From positions 501,163-565,162 of the forward strand of contig NZ_UNRE01000001.1 in NCBI RefSeq assembly GCF_900537085.1: a DNA stretch of 64,000 bases. The letters run 5' to 3'. Every line of letters begins with the position of its first letter. Within the stretch, counting starts at the first letter, position 1. Below are positions 19,541 to 32,743 of this stretch, piece by piece. Position numbers and translations under genes: made by a program. The notes beneath the pieces are model-generated. The model made no database searches. It was given only the letters and a program-made list of their open reading frames with translations, and was not told the DNA's origin. The stretch is from Agarivorans sp. Alg241-V36. GTDB lineage: Bacteria; Pseudomonadota; Gammaproteobacteria; Enterobacterales; Celerinatantimonadaceae.

Positions 19541-20356
19541 ATGTCACAACGCCCTTATAGCATAGAGACGCTGTTAAGCATTATGGCGCGCCTACGCGAC
19601 CCCGATACGGGTTGCCCTTGGGACCAAAAGCAAGATTGGCAAAGTATTGTTCCTTATACTATTGAGGAAACTTACGAGCTGGCTGACGCAATTAACCATG
19701 CCTTAGAGCAAGCTGACTTTTCAGAAGTGAAGCTTGAACTGGGTGATGTATTGTTTCAAGTGGTGTTCTACGCACAGTTTGCTAAAGAGCAGGGCGATTT
19801 TGATTTTGCTGATGTGGTGGACGGCATTTGTGAAAAGCTTATTCGCCGTCATCCCCATGTTTTTACTGATCAAGCCTTTATCGACGAGGCAGCCATTAAA
19901 GCAAATTGGGAATCAGAAAAAGCCAAAGAGCGCGCTAATAAAGCGCAATCGAGTAATTTAAGTGTATTAGATGATGTTCCTTTGGCACTTCCTGCATTAA
20001 GTCGTGCTCAAAAACTGCAAAAGCGTTGTGCCAGCGTGGGTTTTGATTGGCCAGATGTGGCACCTGTTATTGATAAAGTAGAAGAAGAATTAGTTGAAGT
20101 GAAGCAGGCCATTGCTGAGAACAATCAGCAAGATATTGCTGAAGAAATCGGTGATTTGTTGTTTTCTTGCGTAAATTTAGCCCGAGCTTGCGATTTGGAC
20201 GCTGAAGATCTACTCCGCGCAGCTAACCAAAAGTTTACCCGTAGATTCCAGGGTGTTGAAGCACTGGCAAGGGATTCGGAGAAAAACTTAGAAAATATGA
20301 GCCTTACAGAAATGGATTCGCTGTGGGATAAAGTGAAAGAAAATTACAAAAATTGA
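19541..20356 (+). CDS. mazG: Nucleoside triphosphate pyrophosphohydrolase MazG
   Basis: About 271 residues from ATG 19541; an upstream in-frame TTG at 19496 lies inside relA and is not needed. MazG hydrolyses nucleoside triphosphates and, in E. coli, can lower ppGpp levels. Two tandem MazG domains are visible. The first has C-P-W-D-Q-K-Q-D-W and E-E-T-Y-E-L-A-D-A-I with the metal-binding E-x-x-E-x-x-x-D pattern. The second has K-V-E-E-E-L-V-E-V and E-E-I-G-D-L-L-F-S near residues 180-220. It follows relA closely, so both ends of alarmone control may share a transcript. Confidence 0.95.
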   Translation: MSQRPYSIETLLSIMARLRDPDTGCPWDQKQDWQSIVPYTIEETYELADAINHALEQADFSEVKLELGDVLFQVVFYAQFAKEQGDFDFADVVDGICEKLIRRHPHVFTDQAFIDEAAIKANWESEKAKERANKAQSSNLSVLDDVPLALPALSRAQKLQKRCASVGFDWPDVAPVIDKVEEELVEVKQAIAENNQQDIAEEIGDLLFSCVNLARACDLDAEDLLRAANQKFTRRFQGVEALARDSEKNLENMSLTEMDSLWDKVKENYKN

Positions 20357-20402
20357 TTTACAACAAAACCACTAAATCTTAGTCTTGATAGAGTGACATT
20401 GA

Positions 20403-20431
20403 TTGTGGTGTTAAAGAGGCTTTGCTATACT
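20403..20431 (+). promoter_or_regulatory. Candidate sigma-70 promoter of pyrG
   Basis: TTGTGG (20403-20408) and TATACT (20426-20431) with 17-base spacing lie 60 bases before the pyrG start. A run of five C follows the -10, so transcription could start in a C/G-rich stretch. Confidence 0.5.
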
Positions 20432-20466
20432 ATGCCCCCGTCCAAGTATCGCAGATACGCCCTTAA

Positions 20467-22122
<1,656 letters not shown>

Positions 22123-22173
22123 ACTGAATTAGCGGGTAACGTTTTTTAGAGAGTTAGAAGTTCATTTATATAG

Positions 22174-23484
<1,311 letters not shown>

Positions 23485-23514
23485 TTCTTTTTGAATTAAA
23501 CCAATAGCTTTATA

Positions 23515-23542
23515 AATCCTCGCTTCGGCGGGGATTTTTTTT
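23515..23542 (+). terminator. eno terminator
   Basis: A 9-bp stem AATCCTCGC / GCGGGGATT (one G-T pair) closed by a stable TTCG tetraloop and followed by an eight-base T-run. Confidence 0.92.
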
Positions 23543-23621
23543 GCCTAGGATTTGGATAAATCACGTGCTGCTTATGGAGTAACAAACGGCTTTATGGGAT
23601 TATCTCTGTCAGGGAGGAACC

Positions 23622-23909
23622 ATGCGTTCGTTTAAGATTTTACTCATATTGATTGTTTTGCTGTTGCAGTATCAACTGTGGTTTGGCAAAAACTCGCTCA
23701 ATGACTATTTTGCATTGCGCGAGCAGGTCTCTAATCATGACCTAGCAAATCAAGAATTAGCTCAACGAAATTCGGTATTAGCAGCCGAAATTACCGATCT
23801 ACGCAGTGGCTTAGATGCGGTAGAAGAGCATGCGCGTAACGAACTTGGAATGATCAAACAAGGTGAAACCTTTTATCGTATTATTCCTTCTTCCGACATA
23901 GAACAATAA
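23622..23909 (+). CDS. ftsB: Cell-division protein FtsB
   Basis: This 95-residue bitopic protein has an N-terminal transmembrane helix (about 4-20), a periplasmic coiled coil with leucine/alanine heptads (about 28-70), and a short C-terminal region with E-H-A-R-N-E-L-G-M-I-K-Q-G-E-T-F-Y. This is the DivIC/FtsB pattern. FtsB forms the FtsQLB complex that activates septal peptidoglycan synthesis. A GGGAGG ribosome site lies just upstream. It precedes ispD by 23 bases, the conserved ftsB-ispD-ispF order of gammaproteobacteria. Confidence 0.93.
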   Translation: MRSFKILLILIVLLLQYQLWFGKNSLNDYFALREQVSNHDLANQELAQRNSVLAAEITDLRSGLDAVEEHARNELGMIKQGETFYRIIPSSDIEQ

Positions 23910-23932
23910 GTGGTTCCGAGAATTAACATTTC

Positions 23933-24637
23933 ATGAATTCTGAAGATAAACAGTACACTGCGCTGTTACCCGCTGCAGGTATTGGTAGCCGCATGCAAGC
24001 CTCTGTTCCTAAACAATATTTGTGTTTAGGAGAGTTGACCATTTTGGAGACTACTGCCAAGGTATTCTTGTCCCACCCTGCGATTAAGCAGGTTCTTATC
24101 GTATTACACCCCGAAGACAAATGGTTTAGTCAATTATCACTAGCTAAGGATTCGCGAATTCACACAGTGACAGGCGGTGATGAACGTGCGGATTCAGTAC
24201 TCGCTGGACTACAAGCCGCTAATCAAAATGAGTGGGTACTCGTCCACGATGCCGCTAGGCCGTGTATAACTCAAGGTGATATCAGCAAATTGATTAGCAG
24301 TGTAGAGAAACAGCAATGCGGTGGACTTTTAGCAACGCAGGTGCGCGATACCATGAAGCGTGGAGCAAAAGACAAAGTTGCTGAAACCGTCTCTAGAGAG
24401 CAGCTTTGGCATGCATTAACTCCGCAAATGTTTAAAGCGAGAGAGTTAAAAGAGAACATTCAAAACGCCTTGTTATCGGGCGCTGCTATTACCGACGAGG
24501 CCTCGGCGATGGAGTGGGCTAACAGCCCCGTCAGTTTGGTTACCGGGCGTAGCGATAATATTAAAGTCACCTGTCCAGAAGACTTAGCCTTAGCTAAGTG
24601 GTTTATTAGTCAGCAAAAAAGTGAAGAGGTAGTTTAG
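23933..24637 (+). CDS. ispD: 2-C-methyl-D-erythritol 4-phosphate cytidylyltransferase IspD
   Basis: This 234-residue enzyme of the MEP isoprenoid pathway joins MEP with CTP. The nucleotide-binding N-terminus [20 protein letters not shown] and the [10 protein letters not shown] motif are visible, as is the catalytic region T-D-E-A-S-A-M-E. It overlaps ispF by one base, so the two consecutive-pathway enzymes are translationally coupled. Confidence 0.96.
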   Translation: MNSEDKQYTALLPAAGIGSRMQASVPKQYLCLGELTILETTAKVFLSHPAIKQVLIVLHPEDKWFSQLSLAKDSRIHTVTGGDERADSVLAGLQAANQNEWVLVHDAARPCITQGDISKLISSVEKQQCGGLLATQVRDTMKRGAKDKVAETVSREQLWHALTPQMFKARELKENIQNALLSGAAITDEASAMEWANSPVSLVTGRSDNIKVTCPEDLALAKWFISQQKSEEVV

Positions 24638-25116
24638 TGAGTATTCGCATTGGCCACGGTTTTGACGTACACAAGTTTGGCGGAGAAGGCCCACTAATTG
24701 TTGCCGGGGTAGCGATTCCTTATGAGCAGGGTTTTGTGGCTCACTCTGACGGCGATGTTGCCCTTCATGCTTTATGCGACGCTTTATTGGGTGCTTTGGC
24801 CTTAGGTGATATTGGCCATCATTTCCCCGATAACGACCAAGCCTATGCGGGCATAGACTCAAGAATTCTATTACGCCAGGTCGTAGAGCAAGTAACAGAG
24901 CGTGGTTATAAACTAGGAAATTTAGATTTAACGATTGTAGCGCAAGCGCCGAAAATGGCGCCTCATATTGACGCTATGCGAGCAAATATCGCAGAAGATT
25001 TACAAGCCGATGTGAGCCAAATTAATGTAAAAGCCACCACAACTGAAAAGCTCGGCTTTGAAGGGCGTAAAGAAGGCATTTCTAGCCATGCGGTTGTGTT
25101 ATTGGAGAAGTGCTAG
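24637..25116 (+). CDS. ispF: 2-C-methyl-D-erythritol 2,4-cyclodiphosphate synthase IspF
   Basis: A 159-residue trimeric zinc enzyme that cyclises CDP-methylerythritol phosphate in the MEP pathway. The metal ligands are in G-H-G-F-D-V-H-K-F and the S-D-G-D-V-A-L-H-A motif; the later D-I-G-H-H-F-P-D and [10 protein letters not shown] motifs are intact. It starts at a GTG overlapping the last base of ispD and is followed immediately by truD. Confidence 0.97.
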   Translation: MSIRIGHGFDVHKFGGEGPLIVAGVAIPYEQGFVAHSDGDVALHALCDALLGALALGDIGHHFPDNDQAYAGIDSRILLRQVVEQVTERGYKLGNLDLTIVAQAPKMAPHIDAMRANIAEDLQADVSQINVKATTTEKLGFEGRKEGISSHAVVLLEKC

Positions 25117-26172
25117 GTGAGCGATTATTTACAAGAGATCAACCAGCTTAATTACTTACATGGTCAACCTCAGAGCAGTGGAATACTGAAACAGCAAGCT
25201 AATGATTTTTGTGTGGACGAAGTATTGCCCTTTGAGTTTAGTGGCGACGGCGAGCACATGATGGTGAAGGTAGAAAAAACCGGTGAGAATACCTCATGGG
25301 TGGTTAAAATGTTGGCCGAAGCCTGCCAAGTAAGTCCTAAGGTGATTAGCTACGCGGGCCTAAAAGACAGGCATGCAGTTACCACCCAGTGGTTTAGTAT
25401 TCAGTTGCCAGGTAAACCCAATATCGATCTGCCTGAGGACTTAGGCGAGGGCGTTAAAGTTATTGCCATAGAACGCCATAACCGCAAATTAAAACGTGGC
25501 GCTCTTTCGGGAAACAATTTTCGGATCCGTTTGCGTGACGTTTCAAACATGCAAGATGCCATCGCGCGCGCCGAGTCAGTCGCCCAAGCTGGGGTACCAA
25601 ACTATTTCGGTGCCCAGCGCTTTGGTCGAGGCGCTAGTAATATTGACAGCGCCTTAGCGATGTTTGCTGGTCAGCGAGTAAAGAATCGAGATAAACGCAG
25701 TATCTACCTTTCTGCTGCGCGCAGTTTGGTGTTTAACCGCGCAGTGAGTGAACGTATTGCTCAGCAACATTTCTCAGAGGTCTTAACTGGAGATGTGATG
25801 AAGTTTGCTAGCAGCAATGCATACTTTGTTGCTGAACAAGTGGATGCCGATATCCTAGCGCGTTTTCAACAAGGTGAGATTGAGCTGTCTGCGCCAATGG
25901 TGGGCAAGGGCGTGCTTGCCAGCTTAGGTGATGCTTTAGCGTTTGAGACTAGTGTTCTTGAGACTTCCCCAGAGATAATTTCAGGCTTAAGTGAAGCAGG
26001 CTTAAAGATGGAACGTAGGGCTTTAGCCCTTAAACCCCAGCAGTTTAGTGCCAAGGCGGATGGGAATGATCTTGTGCTGAGCTTTTATCTGAGTGCTGGT
26101 AACTATGCCACCAGTATTTTGCGTGAAATTGTAAACTGTCAAGGTGAAGGTCATGACCATATTAGTGAGTAA
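25117..26172 (+). CDS. truD: tRNA pseudouridine(13) synthase TruD
   Basis: This 351-residue protein modifies U13 of tRNA-Glu. The catalytic aspartate lies in the TruD motif [13 protein letters not shown]. The N-F-R-I-R and [11 protein letters not shown] motifs and the inserted TruD domain (about residues 155-305) are present. It starts with a GTG directly after the ispF stop and overlaps surE by 20 bases. This is the E. coli order ispF-truD-surE. Confidence 0.96.
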   Translation: MSDYLQEINQLNYLHGQPQSSGILKQQANDFCVDEVLPFEFSGDGEHMMVKVEKTGENTSWVVKMLAEACQVSPKVISYAGLKDRHAVTTQWFSIQLPGKPNIDLPEDLGEGVKVIAIERHNRKLKRGALSGNNFRIRLRDVSNMQDAIARAESVAQAGVPNYFGAQRFGRGASNIDSALAMFAGQRVKNRDKRSIYLSAARSLVFNRAVSERIAQQHFSEVLTGDVMKFASSNAYFVAEQVDADILARFQQGEIELSAPMVGKGVLASLGDALAFETSVLETSPEIISGLSEAGLKMERRALALKPQQFSAKADGNDLVLSFYLSAGNYATSILREIVNCQGEGHDHISE

Positions 26173-26908
26173 TGACGACGGTATTCACGCGCCTGGAATT
26201 CAATGCTTAGCCGAATGTTTGAAGCAACTCGCGCCAGTACTAACTGTTGCACCAGATAGAAACTGTAGCGGAGCCAGTAATTCTTTAACGCTAGAGAATC
26301 CTCTGCGCATCGTGCATTTAGATGAGCAAACTATCTCCGTAAAGGGCACTCCCACTGATTGTGTACACCTAGCAATTAATGAGTTAGTGGATGACTTACC
26401 TGAATTAGTGGTCGCAGGTATTAATGCTGGTGCTAACCTCGGTGATGATGTGCTGTATTCAGGCACCGTTGCTGCCGCAATGGAAGGAAGAAACTTGGGT
26501 TTGCCTGCAATTGCTGTATCGTTAGTAGGCAGTGAAGGGAAGCACTATCAAACTGCAGCAGAAGTAACCTTAAAGTTAATCAAGCAACTGCGCGAGCATG
26601 CCCTACCGAGTAATCAAATTCTTAACGTGAATGTTCCAGACTTACCTCTTGAGCAGATCAAAGGTCTTAAGGTTACTCGGGCTGGCAGCCGACATCGCGC
26701 CGAAGTGATGGTTAAACAGCAAGATCCACGTGGTCATGACATATATTGGCTTGGTCCACCAGGAGCAAAGCAAGATGCAGGAGAAGGCACAGACTTTCAT
26801 GCTGTAGCTCAAGGCTACGTATCAATAACACCCTTAACAATAGATATGACAGCCCACAGCTTTATTGGCAAACTAGACACATGGATCAAGGATTGGGAGG
26901 CAAGGTAA
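26153..26908 (+). CDS. surE: 5'/3'-nucleotidase SurE
   Basis: About 251 residues from ATG 26153; GTG 26144 is an alternative three codons upstream. SurE is a metal-dependent phosphatase acting on nucleoside monophosphates and short polyphosphates in stationary-phase survival. The metal-binding start [10 protein letters not shown], the loop [10 protein letters not shown] and the [24 protein letters not shown] motif are intact. The start lies inside truD, and its stop overlaps the pcm start (TAATG). Confidence 0.96.
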   Translation: MTILVSNDDGIHAPGIQCLAECLKQLAPVLTVAPDRNCSGASNSLTLENPLRIVHLDEQTISVKGTPTDCVHLAINELVDDLPELVVAGINAGANLGDDVLYSGTVAAAMEGRNLGLPAIAVSLVGSEGKHYQTAAEVTLKLIKQLREHALPSNQILNVNVPDLPLEQIKGLKVTRAGSRHRAEVMVKQQDPRGHDIYWLGPPGAKQDAGEGTDFHAVAQGYVSITPLTIDMTAHSFIGKLDTWIKDWEAR

Positions 26909-27549
26909 TGCAATTTGGCGAAAGCCCAAATAGTGTGAAATTGGTGAATCAACTGCGTCAACACGGTATACAAAATCAAGCCGTTTTGAACGCTATCGCT
27001 AAGTTACCGAGGCAGTATTTCATAGACGAAGCGCTTGCACATCAAGCTTGGGATAATACCGCTTTGCCAATTGGGCAGGGACAAACTTTATCTCAGCCTT
27101 ATATTGTGGCAAAAATGACCGAAATTTTGCTACAAACTAAGCCGAAAAAAGTTCTCGAAATAGGGACCGGCTCAGGCTATCAAACAGCAGTTTTGGCCTC
27201 TTTGGTTGAGCAAGTTTACTCGGTTGAGCGAATCAAAACCTTGCAGTTTCAAGCCAAACGTCGTTTAAAAGTGCTCGACTTACATAATGTTGCAACAAAA
27301 CATGGCGATGGTTGGCAAGGTTGGGCAAGCAAAGGGCCGTTTGATGCCATTATTGTTACCGCAGCTGCAGCCGCCATTCCTGAAGCGTTAATCGAGCAGC
27401 TTAGCGTTGGTGGCAGAATGATTATTCCTGTCGGTGAGCAACAGCAGCAACAAGCTCTAATCTTGATAGAAAAACAACCCCAAGGTTTTACCCAACATAA
27501 CCTTGAACCTGTTCGTTTTGTTCCTTTAATTAATGGTGAATTAGCGTGA
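26908..27549 (+). CDS. pcm: Protein-L-isoaspartate O-methyltransferase Pcm
   Basis: 213 residues from ATG 26908, which overlaps the surE stop and has GGGAGG seven bases upstream. A longer reading frame opens far upstream inside surE, but that extension is not homologous to Pcm. The enzyme methylates isoaspartyl residues to start repair of aged proteins. The SAM motif [13 protein letters not shown], the substrate region [15 protein letters not shown] and the C-terminal V-R-F-V-P-L match E. coli Pcm closely. It overlaps the next gene by four bases. Confidence 0.96.
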   Translation: MQFGESPNSVKLVNQLRQHGIQNQAVLNAIAKLPRQYFIDEALAHQAWDNTALPIGQGQTLSQPYIVAKMTEILLQTKPKKVLEIGTGSGYQTAVLASLVEQVYSVERIKTLQFQAKRRLKVLDLHNVATKHGDGWQGWASKGPFDAIIVTAAAAAIPEALIEQLSVGGRMIIPVGEQQQQQALILIEKQPQGFTQHNLEPVRFVPLINGELA

Positions 27550-28124
27550 AAATATTTAGTGCCTTATACGATAGAGTGATGACGTGGTCTGAGCACCGCC
27601 ATGCTGTGCGTTATCTTTCAGGGATGAGTTTTATTGAATCTATCTTTTGGCCTATTCCGGTAGACGTTATGCTCGCGCCAATGGCGCTCTCTCGTCCCAA
27701 CAAAGCCTTACGCTTTGCTATGTTAGCCACGATCTTCTCGGTTTTGGGTGCTGCATTAGGTTACGCCTTAGGTCAATTCTTCTATGAGCCTTTAGTAGAG
27801 CCCTTCATTCAGTCAGTAGGCTATCAGCACAAAATGGATGTAGCTTTTGAATGGTTTGAGAAATGGGGAGTATTGGTTATTTTTGTCGCTAGCTTCACCC
27901 CAGTGCCTTACAAAGTATTCACCCTAACTGCCGGTATTCTTAATATGGCATTTATCCCATTTTTGCTTATCTCCTTGGTTGGGCGTGGAATGCGCTTCTA
28001 CTTGGTTGCTGGCTTGATGATGTGGGGCGGAGAGAAAATGGAAGCACAACTTCGTAAATACGTAGAAATTTTGGGCTGGTTGGTAGTGGCTTTAGCAGTG
28101 GTTGCATATTTACTGCTTCGCTAA
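27546..28124 (+). CDS. VTT-domain (DedA/YqaA-like) inner-membrane protein
   Basis: A 192-residue multi-spanning membrane protein of the VTT/SNARE-associated family. The diagnostic stretches are [13 protein letters not shown] near residue 35 and the later [14 protein letters not shown], with an arginine-containing G-R-G-M-R-F-Y motif. About five hydrophobic segments are visible. DedA relatives help recycle lipid carriers or keep membrane energetics, but for this YqaA-like branch no function is firmly known. It overlaps pcm by four bases and is four bases from nlpD, so it is embedded in the surE-pcm-nlpD-rpoS run. A second, shorter VTT protein (yqaA) lies at 44.4 kb. Confidence 0.85.
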   Translation: MKIFSALYDRVMTWSEHRHAVRYLSGMSFIESIFWPIPVDVMLAPMALSRPNKALRFAMLATIFSVLGAALGYALGQFFYEPLVEPFIQSVGYQHKMDVAFEWFEKWGVLVIFVASFTPVPYKVFTLTAGILNMAFIPFLLISLVGRGMRFYLVAGLMMWGGEKMEAQLRKYVEILGWLVVALAVVAYLLLR

Positions 28125-28128
28125 ATAA

Positions 28129-28932
28129 ATGAATCACCTGCGTTATTTAAGTGTTTTATTGCTCTTATGCTTACTACAAGCTTGTAGTCGAGAGGGTGGT
28201 CCTGCACCAGTTACTAATGCAGGAACCTATAACCCAGAGACGCGTGGGGTACTAAACAGTTCTAGCTACAAAGTCAAAAAGGGTGAAACCCTTTACTCTA
28301 TTGCTTGGCGAGCTGGGATAGACCCCGAACAATTGGCAAAAAGAAATAATATTCCGGCTCCTTACACAATTTATGTTGGACAAACCATCAAACTGAAAAG
28401 TAGCGGTGTTAAGTCTGGTAATGCCAAAACTAATAAGCATAAAACTGTGAAGTCGCAAGTTAAAGATGTTAATAAATCGTCAAAAGAACTTGAATCAACG
28501 TCAACAAAGGCATACGCTAAAAACTCGCCAAAAGTTATTGCGAAATCCCAATCTGGCCCCGTTAAAGGCTGGGTTTGGCCAACAAAAGGCAATGTTATCA
28601 AAGGGTTCTCTAATAAAGAGAATGGTAACAAAGGCTTAGATATTCGCGGTAGGCAAGGCCAAAAAATAGTAGCTTCAGCACCGGGTCGAGTGGTGTATGC
28701 GGGCAGCGCATTAAGAGGTTACGGAAAACTAATAATAATAAAACACAATGACGATTATTTAAGTGCTTACGCCCATAACAGTCGTTTACGTGTTAAAGAA
28801 AAACAGCAAGTAGTAGTAGGGCAACATATCGCCGATATGGGCGATACAGGAACAACAGATACGCGATTACATTTTGAGATCCGTTTCAAAGGAAAGTCAG
28901 TAGATCCAGCTAAGTATCTACCGGCACTCTAG
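28129..28932 (+). CDS. nlpD: Murein hydrolase activator NlpD, lipoprotein
   Basis: 267 residues. A lipoprotein signal with lipobox L-L-Q-A-C (cysteine near residue 19) is followed by a LysM domain (about 44-88, Y-K-V-K-K-G-E-T-L-Y-S-I-A). A low-complexity Lys/Ser linker leads to a C-terminal LytM/M23 domain (about 140-267). The first metal histidine of active M23 enzymes is replaced in N-K-G-L-D-I-R-G, so the domain is degenerate. This is normal for NlpD, which activates the amidase AmiC rather than cutting murein itself. It precedes rpoS by 55 bases, and the main rpoS promoter in enterics lies inside nlpD. Confidence 0.95.
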   Translation: MNHLRYLSVLLLLCLLQACSREGGPAPVTNAGTYNPETRGVLNSSSYKVKKGETLYSIAWRAGIDPEQLAKRNNIPAPYTIYVGQTIKLKSSGVKSGNAKTNKHKTVKSQVKDVNKSSKELESTSTKAYAKNSPKVIAKSQSGPVKGWVWPTKGNVIKGFSNKENGNKGLDIRGRQGQKIVASAPGRVVYAGSALRGYGKLIIIKHNDDYLSAYAHNSRLRVKEKQQVVVGQHIADMGDTGTTDTRLHFEIRFKGKSVDPAKYLPAL

Positions 28933-28987
28933 CCTAGATTGCATATAACAATAACAGCAATCAGGTCTTGTTCAGGGAGGTTATGCT

Positions 28988-29938
28988 ATGACCCAAGTAA
29001 AAACTGCTGTAAAACTAAAAAGCGTTTCAACAGAAGGTTCTAAGAATCAAACTGTTGACAAAAAAACAGACAAAGATGACATCATGCAAGCCGATGTTTC
29101 CAAGAGTTTAGATGCTACCCAGCTCTATCTTGGTGAAATTGGTTTCTCTCCACTACTTACCGCAGAAGAAGAAGTTCTGTATGCCCGGCGAGCCTTAAGA
29201 GGTGATGAAGCTGCGCGTAAACGAATGATTGAAAGTAATCTTCGCTTAGTAGTGAAAATTGCTCGCCGCTATAATAATCGGGGTTTAGCACTGTTAGATT
29301 TGATCGAGGAAGGGAACCTTGGTTTGATTCGTGCAGTGGAGAAATTTGACCCAGAACGCGGTTTCCGCTTCTCAACCTATGCCACCTGGTGGATTCGTCA
29401 AACGATTGAACGTGCGATCATGAATCAAACACGAACCATTCGTTTACCTATTCATGTGGTCAAAGAACTAAACGTATATTTGCGAACCGCTCGTGAATTA
29501 GCACACCGTTTAGATCATGAACCTACCGCCGAAGAAATTGCTGAAACTCTAGACCGTCCGGTCGAAGATGTTACCAAGATGCTGCGTTTAAACGAACGTA
29601 TTAGCTCTGTAGATACGCCTATCGGCGGAGACAATGACAAAGCCTTGCTTGATATCATTTCTGACGAAAACGATCACGGTCCAGAGCATAAAACTCAAGA
29701 CGATGATATGAAAAACAGCATCGTTGGTTGGTTAGGTGAGCTTAATAGTAAGCAACGTGAAGTTTTAGCTCGTCGTTTCGGACTACTCGGCTATGAAGCG
29801 TCTACGCTGGAAGATGTGGGACGCGAGATAGGCTTAACACGTGAGCGAGTAAGACAAATTCAAGTTGAAGCGCTGCGTCGTTTACGGGATATTCTTTCTC
29901 TACAAAACTTATCGATAGACTCGCTATTTAAAGTGTAG
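28988..29938 (+). CDS. rpoS: RNA polymerase sigma factor RpoS
   Basis: This 316-residue group 2 sigma factor governs stationary phase and general stress. Region 1.2 starts near residue 40 ([21 protein letters not shown]). Region 2 contains [17 protein letters not shown]. Region 3 and region 4 follow, the latter with the helix-turn-helix [20 protein letters not shown]. The N-terminal tail is lysine/threonine-rich and not conserved. A GGGAGG ribosome site precedes the ATG. A bidirectional terminator separates it from convergent mutS. Confidence 0.97.
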   Translation: MTQVKTAVKLKSVSTEGSKNQTVDKKTDKDDIMQADVSKSLDATQLYLGEIGFSPLLTAEEEVLYARRALRGDEAARKRMIESNLRLVVKIARRYNNRGLALLDLIEEGNLGLIRAVEKFDPERGFRFSTYATWWIRQTIERAIMNQTRTIRLPIHVVKELNVYLRTARELAHRLDHEPTAEEIAETLDRPVEDVTKMLRLNERISSVDTPIGGDNDKALLDIISDENDHGPEHKTQDDDMKNSIVGWLGELNSKQREVLARRFGLLGYEASTLEDVGREIGLTRERVRQIQVEALRRLRDILSLQNLSIDSLFKV

Positions 29939-29958
29939 AAAACCAATTCTCAGAAAGT

Positions 29959-29986
29959 AAAAAAGGAAGCTTAGGCTTCCTTTTTA
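29959..29986. terminator. Bidirectional terminator between rpoS and mutS
   Basis: A stem AAAAGGAAGC / GCTTCCTTTT closed by a TTAG loop, with A- and T-runs on the two sides. It lies between the convergent rpoS and mutS genes. Confidence 0.9.
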
Positions 29987-30009
29987 GTTTAGTGGGGTAA
30001 GTTAAATGC

Positions 30010-32574
30010 TTAATGGCTTTGTTGTTTAAGCTTGAATAGCAAGTCTAAAGCCGCTTTAGGTGATAGCTCATTGGGGTCTAGCTGATTGAGCTGTACTAAA
30101 ACTGGATGAGGCTCAGGCTCGCCTAAGTCCATGTTTAGCTGTGCAGCTAAGTCTCCATTTACTGCTCCAGAGGCAGCAGGTTCAATCGCTTCAAGTTGTT
30201 TAAGCTTTCGTTTTGCTTGGTTAATGACTGCTTTTGGAATGCCAGCAAGAGCGGCTACCTGCAAACCATAGCTTTTGCTCGCTGCACCATCTTGAACTTG
30301 ATGCATAAATGCGATGGTATCCTGATGCTCAACCGCGTCTAAATGTACATTGGCTACTCCTTCCAATAGCTCTGGAAGTTGGGTTAACTCAAAGTAATGG
30401 GTGGCAAATAGTGTTTGTGATTTTAGCTTTGCGAGGGCTTGTGCTACCGCCCAGGCTAGCGACATACCATCGTAAGTGCTGGTGCCTCTGCCAATTTCAT
30501 CCATTAGCACTAGGCTATTGGCAGTGGCATTATGCAAAATATTCGCAGTTTCAGTCATCTCAACCATAAAGGTCGAACGACCGCTTGCCAGATCATCTGA
30601 GGCACCAATGCGCGTGAAAATCTTATCAATAGGTCCTAATTCCGCATCATCAGCAGGTACATAACTGCCAATATAAGCCAGCAAACAAATAAGCGCTGTT
30701 TGGCGCATGTAAGTCGACTTACCACCCATGTTGGGACCCGTAACTATTAATAGCTGGCGCTGCTTATTTAGTTGAACCGGGTTGGCAATAAAAGGTGTGT
30801 CATTTACCTGTTCTACAACAGGGTGACGGCCGCCTTGGATATTAATACCCGAGCTTTTTTTAAAGCTTGGGCGAGAGTAGTTTAAGCTTTCTGCTCTTTC
30901 CGCCAGACAAGCTAGCACATCCAATTGAGCAATGGTTTGGGCGCTTTGCTGCATTTTGCTAAGCGCTGGCATTAGTAAGTCGAGTAATTGTTCGTATAGC
31001 TGTTTTTCTAGTGCGAGCGCTTTACCCTGGCTAGAAAGCACTTTTTCTTCGTGCTCTTTTAGCTCGGCGATGATGTAGCGCTCCATATTTTTTAAGGTTT
31101 GGCGGCGAATATAGTGTTCTGGAACTTGTTCTGCTTGTGTTCGGCTAACTTCAATATAAAAACCATGTACTTTGTTGTAGCCAATTTTTAGGTTCGCAAT
31201 ACCGGTTTGTTCTCGCTCGCGTTGCTCAATATCACTTAGAAACTGAGTTGCACCCTCGCTTAGGTTACGCCACTCATCTAGTTCTTGGTTATAACCTGGC
31301 GCAATAACTCCTCCATCGCGAATAAGTACTGGAGGATTATCGATTATGGCACTTTGCAGCAACGCTAGCGTATTTGGAAATTCGCCGATGGATTTGGCTA
31401 AGGGAGCCAAGGCTTGGCTATTGTGCAAGTAAGTTTGTAGTTCTGGTAGCTGCTCAAAAGCATTTCGCAAGCGAGCAAGGTCGCGAGGGCGAGCTGAGCG
31501 CAGTGCTAAACGCGCTAAAATACGCTCAATATCCCCGATTGATTTAAGAATGCTTTGTAGCTGCGGGTAGAGGTCTGTACTTAGTATCTCAGCAATGCAA
31601 TCTTGGCGAGCGACAACCTCTTGTTGATTACTGAGCGGCTGGTGAATCCAACGGTTGAGCAAGCGACTGCCCATGGCTGTTGCGCTGCGATCAAGTATCG
31701 CGCTGAGAGTGTTGTCGTAAGTGCCGGCTAAGTTTCGAGTAAGTTCTAAGTTCTTGCGACTAGCAGCATCTAACTGAATAAACTGGCTTTGGCTTTCAAT
31801 AATAATGGCATTGATATGTGGCAATGCGGTGCGTTGGGTATCTTGCACGTATTGCAACAAGCAACCCGCTGCAGATAGGGCGAGTGGATATTCACTTACA
31901 CCAAAACCATCTAGGTGACGAGTGCCAAACTGCTGGTTCAGTACTTTTTCAGCTGTGGCTAAATCAAACTCCCACTCACCGCGTCGGCGTAAACCCTTAT
32001 AGCCTTGTAGGCTCGGGTAGTATTCAAAATCATCGGGGTAGAGCAATTCGGCTGGGTTTAATCTTTGCAGCTCAGCTTGAAGCTGATCCTCGCCATTAAA
32101 CTGATTAATAACGAAGCGACCACTAGCAATATCCAGATAAGCGAGGCCAATTTGCTGCTGTTGATTCACAACGCTAACCAATAGGTTGTCGTGTTTCTCC
32201 TCTAATAGCGCTTCGTCACTTACTGTGCCCGGAGTAATAATCCTAACAACTTTACGTTCAACCGGCCCTTTGCTGGTAGCAGGGTCGCCTATCTGCTCAC
32301 AAATTGCTACCGACTCACCTAATTGTACTAAACGTGATAGGTAGTTTTCAGCTGCGTGATAAGGAATGCCCGCCATGGGAATAGGAATACCAGCGGATTG
32401 CCCACGTTTGGTAAGCGAAATATCCATTAACTCAGAGGCGCGTTTAGCATCATCGTAAAACAATTCATAGAAATCGCCCATTCGATAAAACAGCAAAATA
32501 TCGGGATGTTGCGCCTTTAGGTTGAGGTATTGGCGCATCATTGGCGTATGTTTTTCTAGGTTTGTTTCAGTCAT
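30010..32574 (-). CDS. mutS: DNA mismatch repair protein MutS
   Basis: This 854-residue ATPase recognises mispairs and recruits MutL. The mismatch-binding motif [11 protein letters not shown] (Phe-x-Glu) is near residue 34. The connector, lever and clamp domains follow. The C-terminal ABC-type ATPase has Walker [11 protein letters not shown], the signature region [14 protein letters not shown], and Walker [13 protein letters not shown]. Length is near E. coli MutS (853). It is divergent from recA, an arrangement seen in Vibrio and Shewanella relatives, and convergent to rpoS. Confidence 0.98.
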   Translation of the reverse strand: MTETNLEKHTPMMRQYLNLKAQHPDILLFYRMGDFYELFYDDAKRASELMDISLTKRGQSAGIPIPMAGIPYHAAENYLSRLVQLGESVAICEQIGDPATSKGPVERKVVRIITPGTVSDEALLEEKHDNLLVSVVNQQQQIGLAYLDIASGRFVINQFNGEDQLQAELQRLNPAELLYPDDFEYYPSLQGYKGLRRRGEWEFDLATAEKVLNQQFGTRHLDGFGVSEYPLALSAAGCLLQYVQDTQRTALPHINAIIIESQSQFIQLDAASRKNLELTRNLAGTYDNTLSAILDRSATAMGSRLLNRWIHQPLSNQQEVVARQDCIAEILSTDLYPQLQSILKSIGDIERILARLALRSARPRDLARLRNAFEQLPELQTYLHNSQALAPLAKSIGEFPNTLALLQSAIIDNPPVLIRDGGVIAPGYNQELDEWRNLSEGATQFLSDIEQREREQTGIANLKIGYNKVHGFYIEVSRTQAEQVPEHYIRRQTLKNMERYIIAELKEHEEKVLSSQGKALALEKQLYEQLLDLLMPALSKMQQSAQTIAQLDVLACLAERAESLNYSRPSFKKSSGINIQGGRHPVVEQVNDTPFIANPVQLNKQRQLLIVTGPNMGGKSTYMRQTALICLLAYIGSYVPADDAELGPIDKIFTRIGASDDLASGRSTFMVEMTETANILHNATANSLVLMDEIGRGTSTYDGMSLAWAVAQALAKLKSQTLFATHYFELTQLPELLEGVANVHLDAVEHQDTIAFMHQVQDGAASKSYGLQVAALAGIPKAVINQAKRKLKQLEAIEPAASGAVNGDLAAQLNMDLGEPEPHPVLVQLNQLDPNELSPKAALDLLFKLKQQSH

Positions 32575-32674
32575 CGGCGTAATCGAATAATTGCTAATTA
32601 GTTAAACGAAGCTGCAAGGATAAAAGCTGCCAGCAAATTAGGCAAAACTCTTTTAGGAATTTTATGGAATAAAC

Positions 32675-32702
32675 TTGATACTGTATGAACATCCAGTATA
32701 CT
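32675..32702 (+). promoter_or_regulatory. recA promoter with LexA-binding SOS box
   Basis: TTGATA (32675-32680) and TATACT (32697-32702) are spaced by 16 bases. The sequence TACTGTATGAACATCCAGTA (32679-32698) between and overlapping them fits the LexA consensus, with CTGT at one end and CCAG (in place of ACAG) at the other. Bound LexA would block polymerase directly. Confidence 0.9.
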
Positions 32703-32743
32703 ACTGGTCAACAAGATAGTTAAAAGCACCTAACGAGGGCGAT

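Noticed and set aside
26746-26907. An upstream extension of pcm of 54 codons
   Set aside because: It lies entirely inside surE in another frame, does not match Pcm proteins, and ATG 26908 has a good ribosome site.
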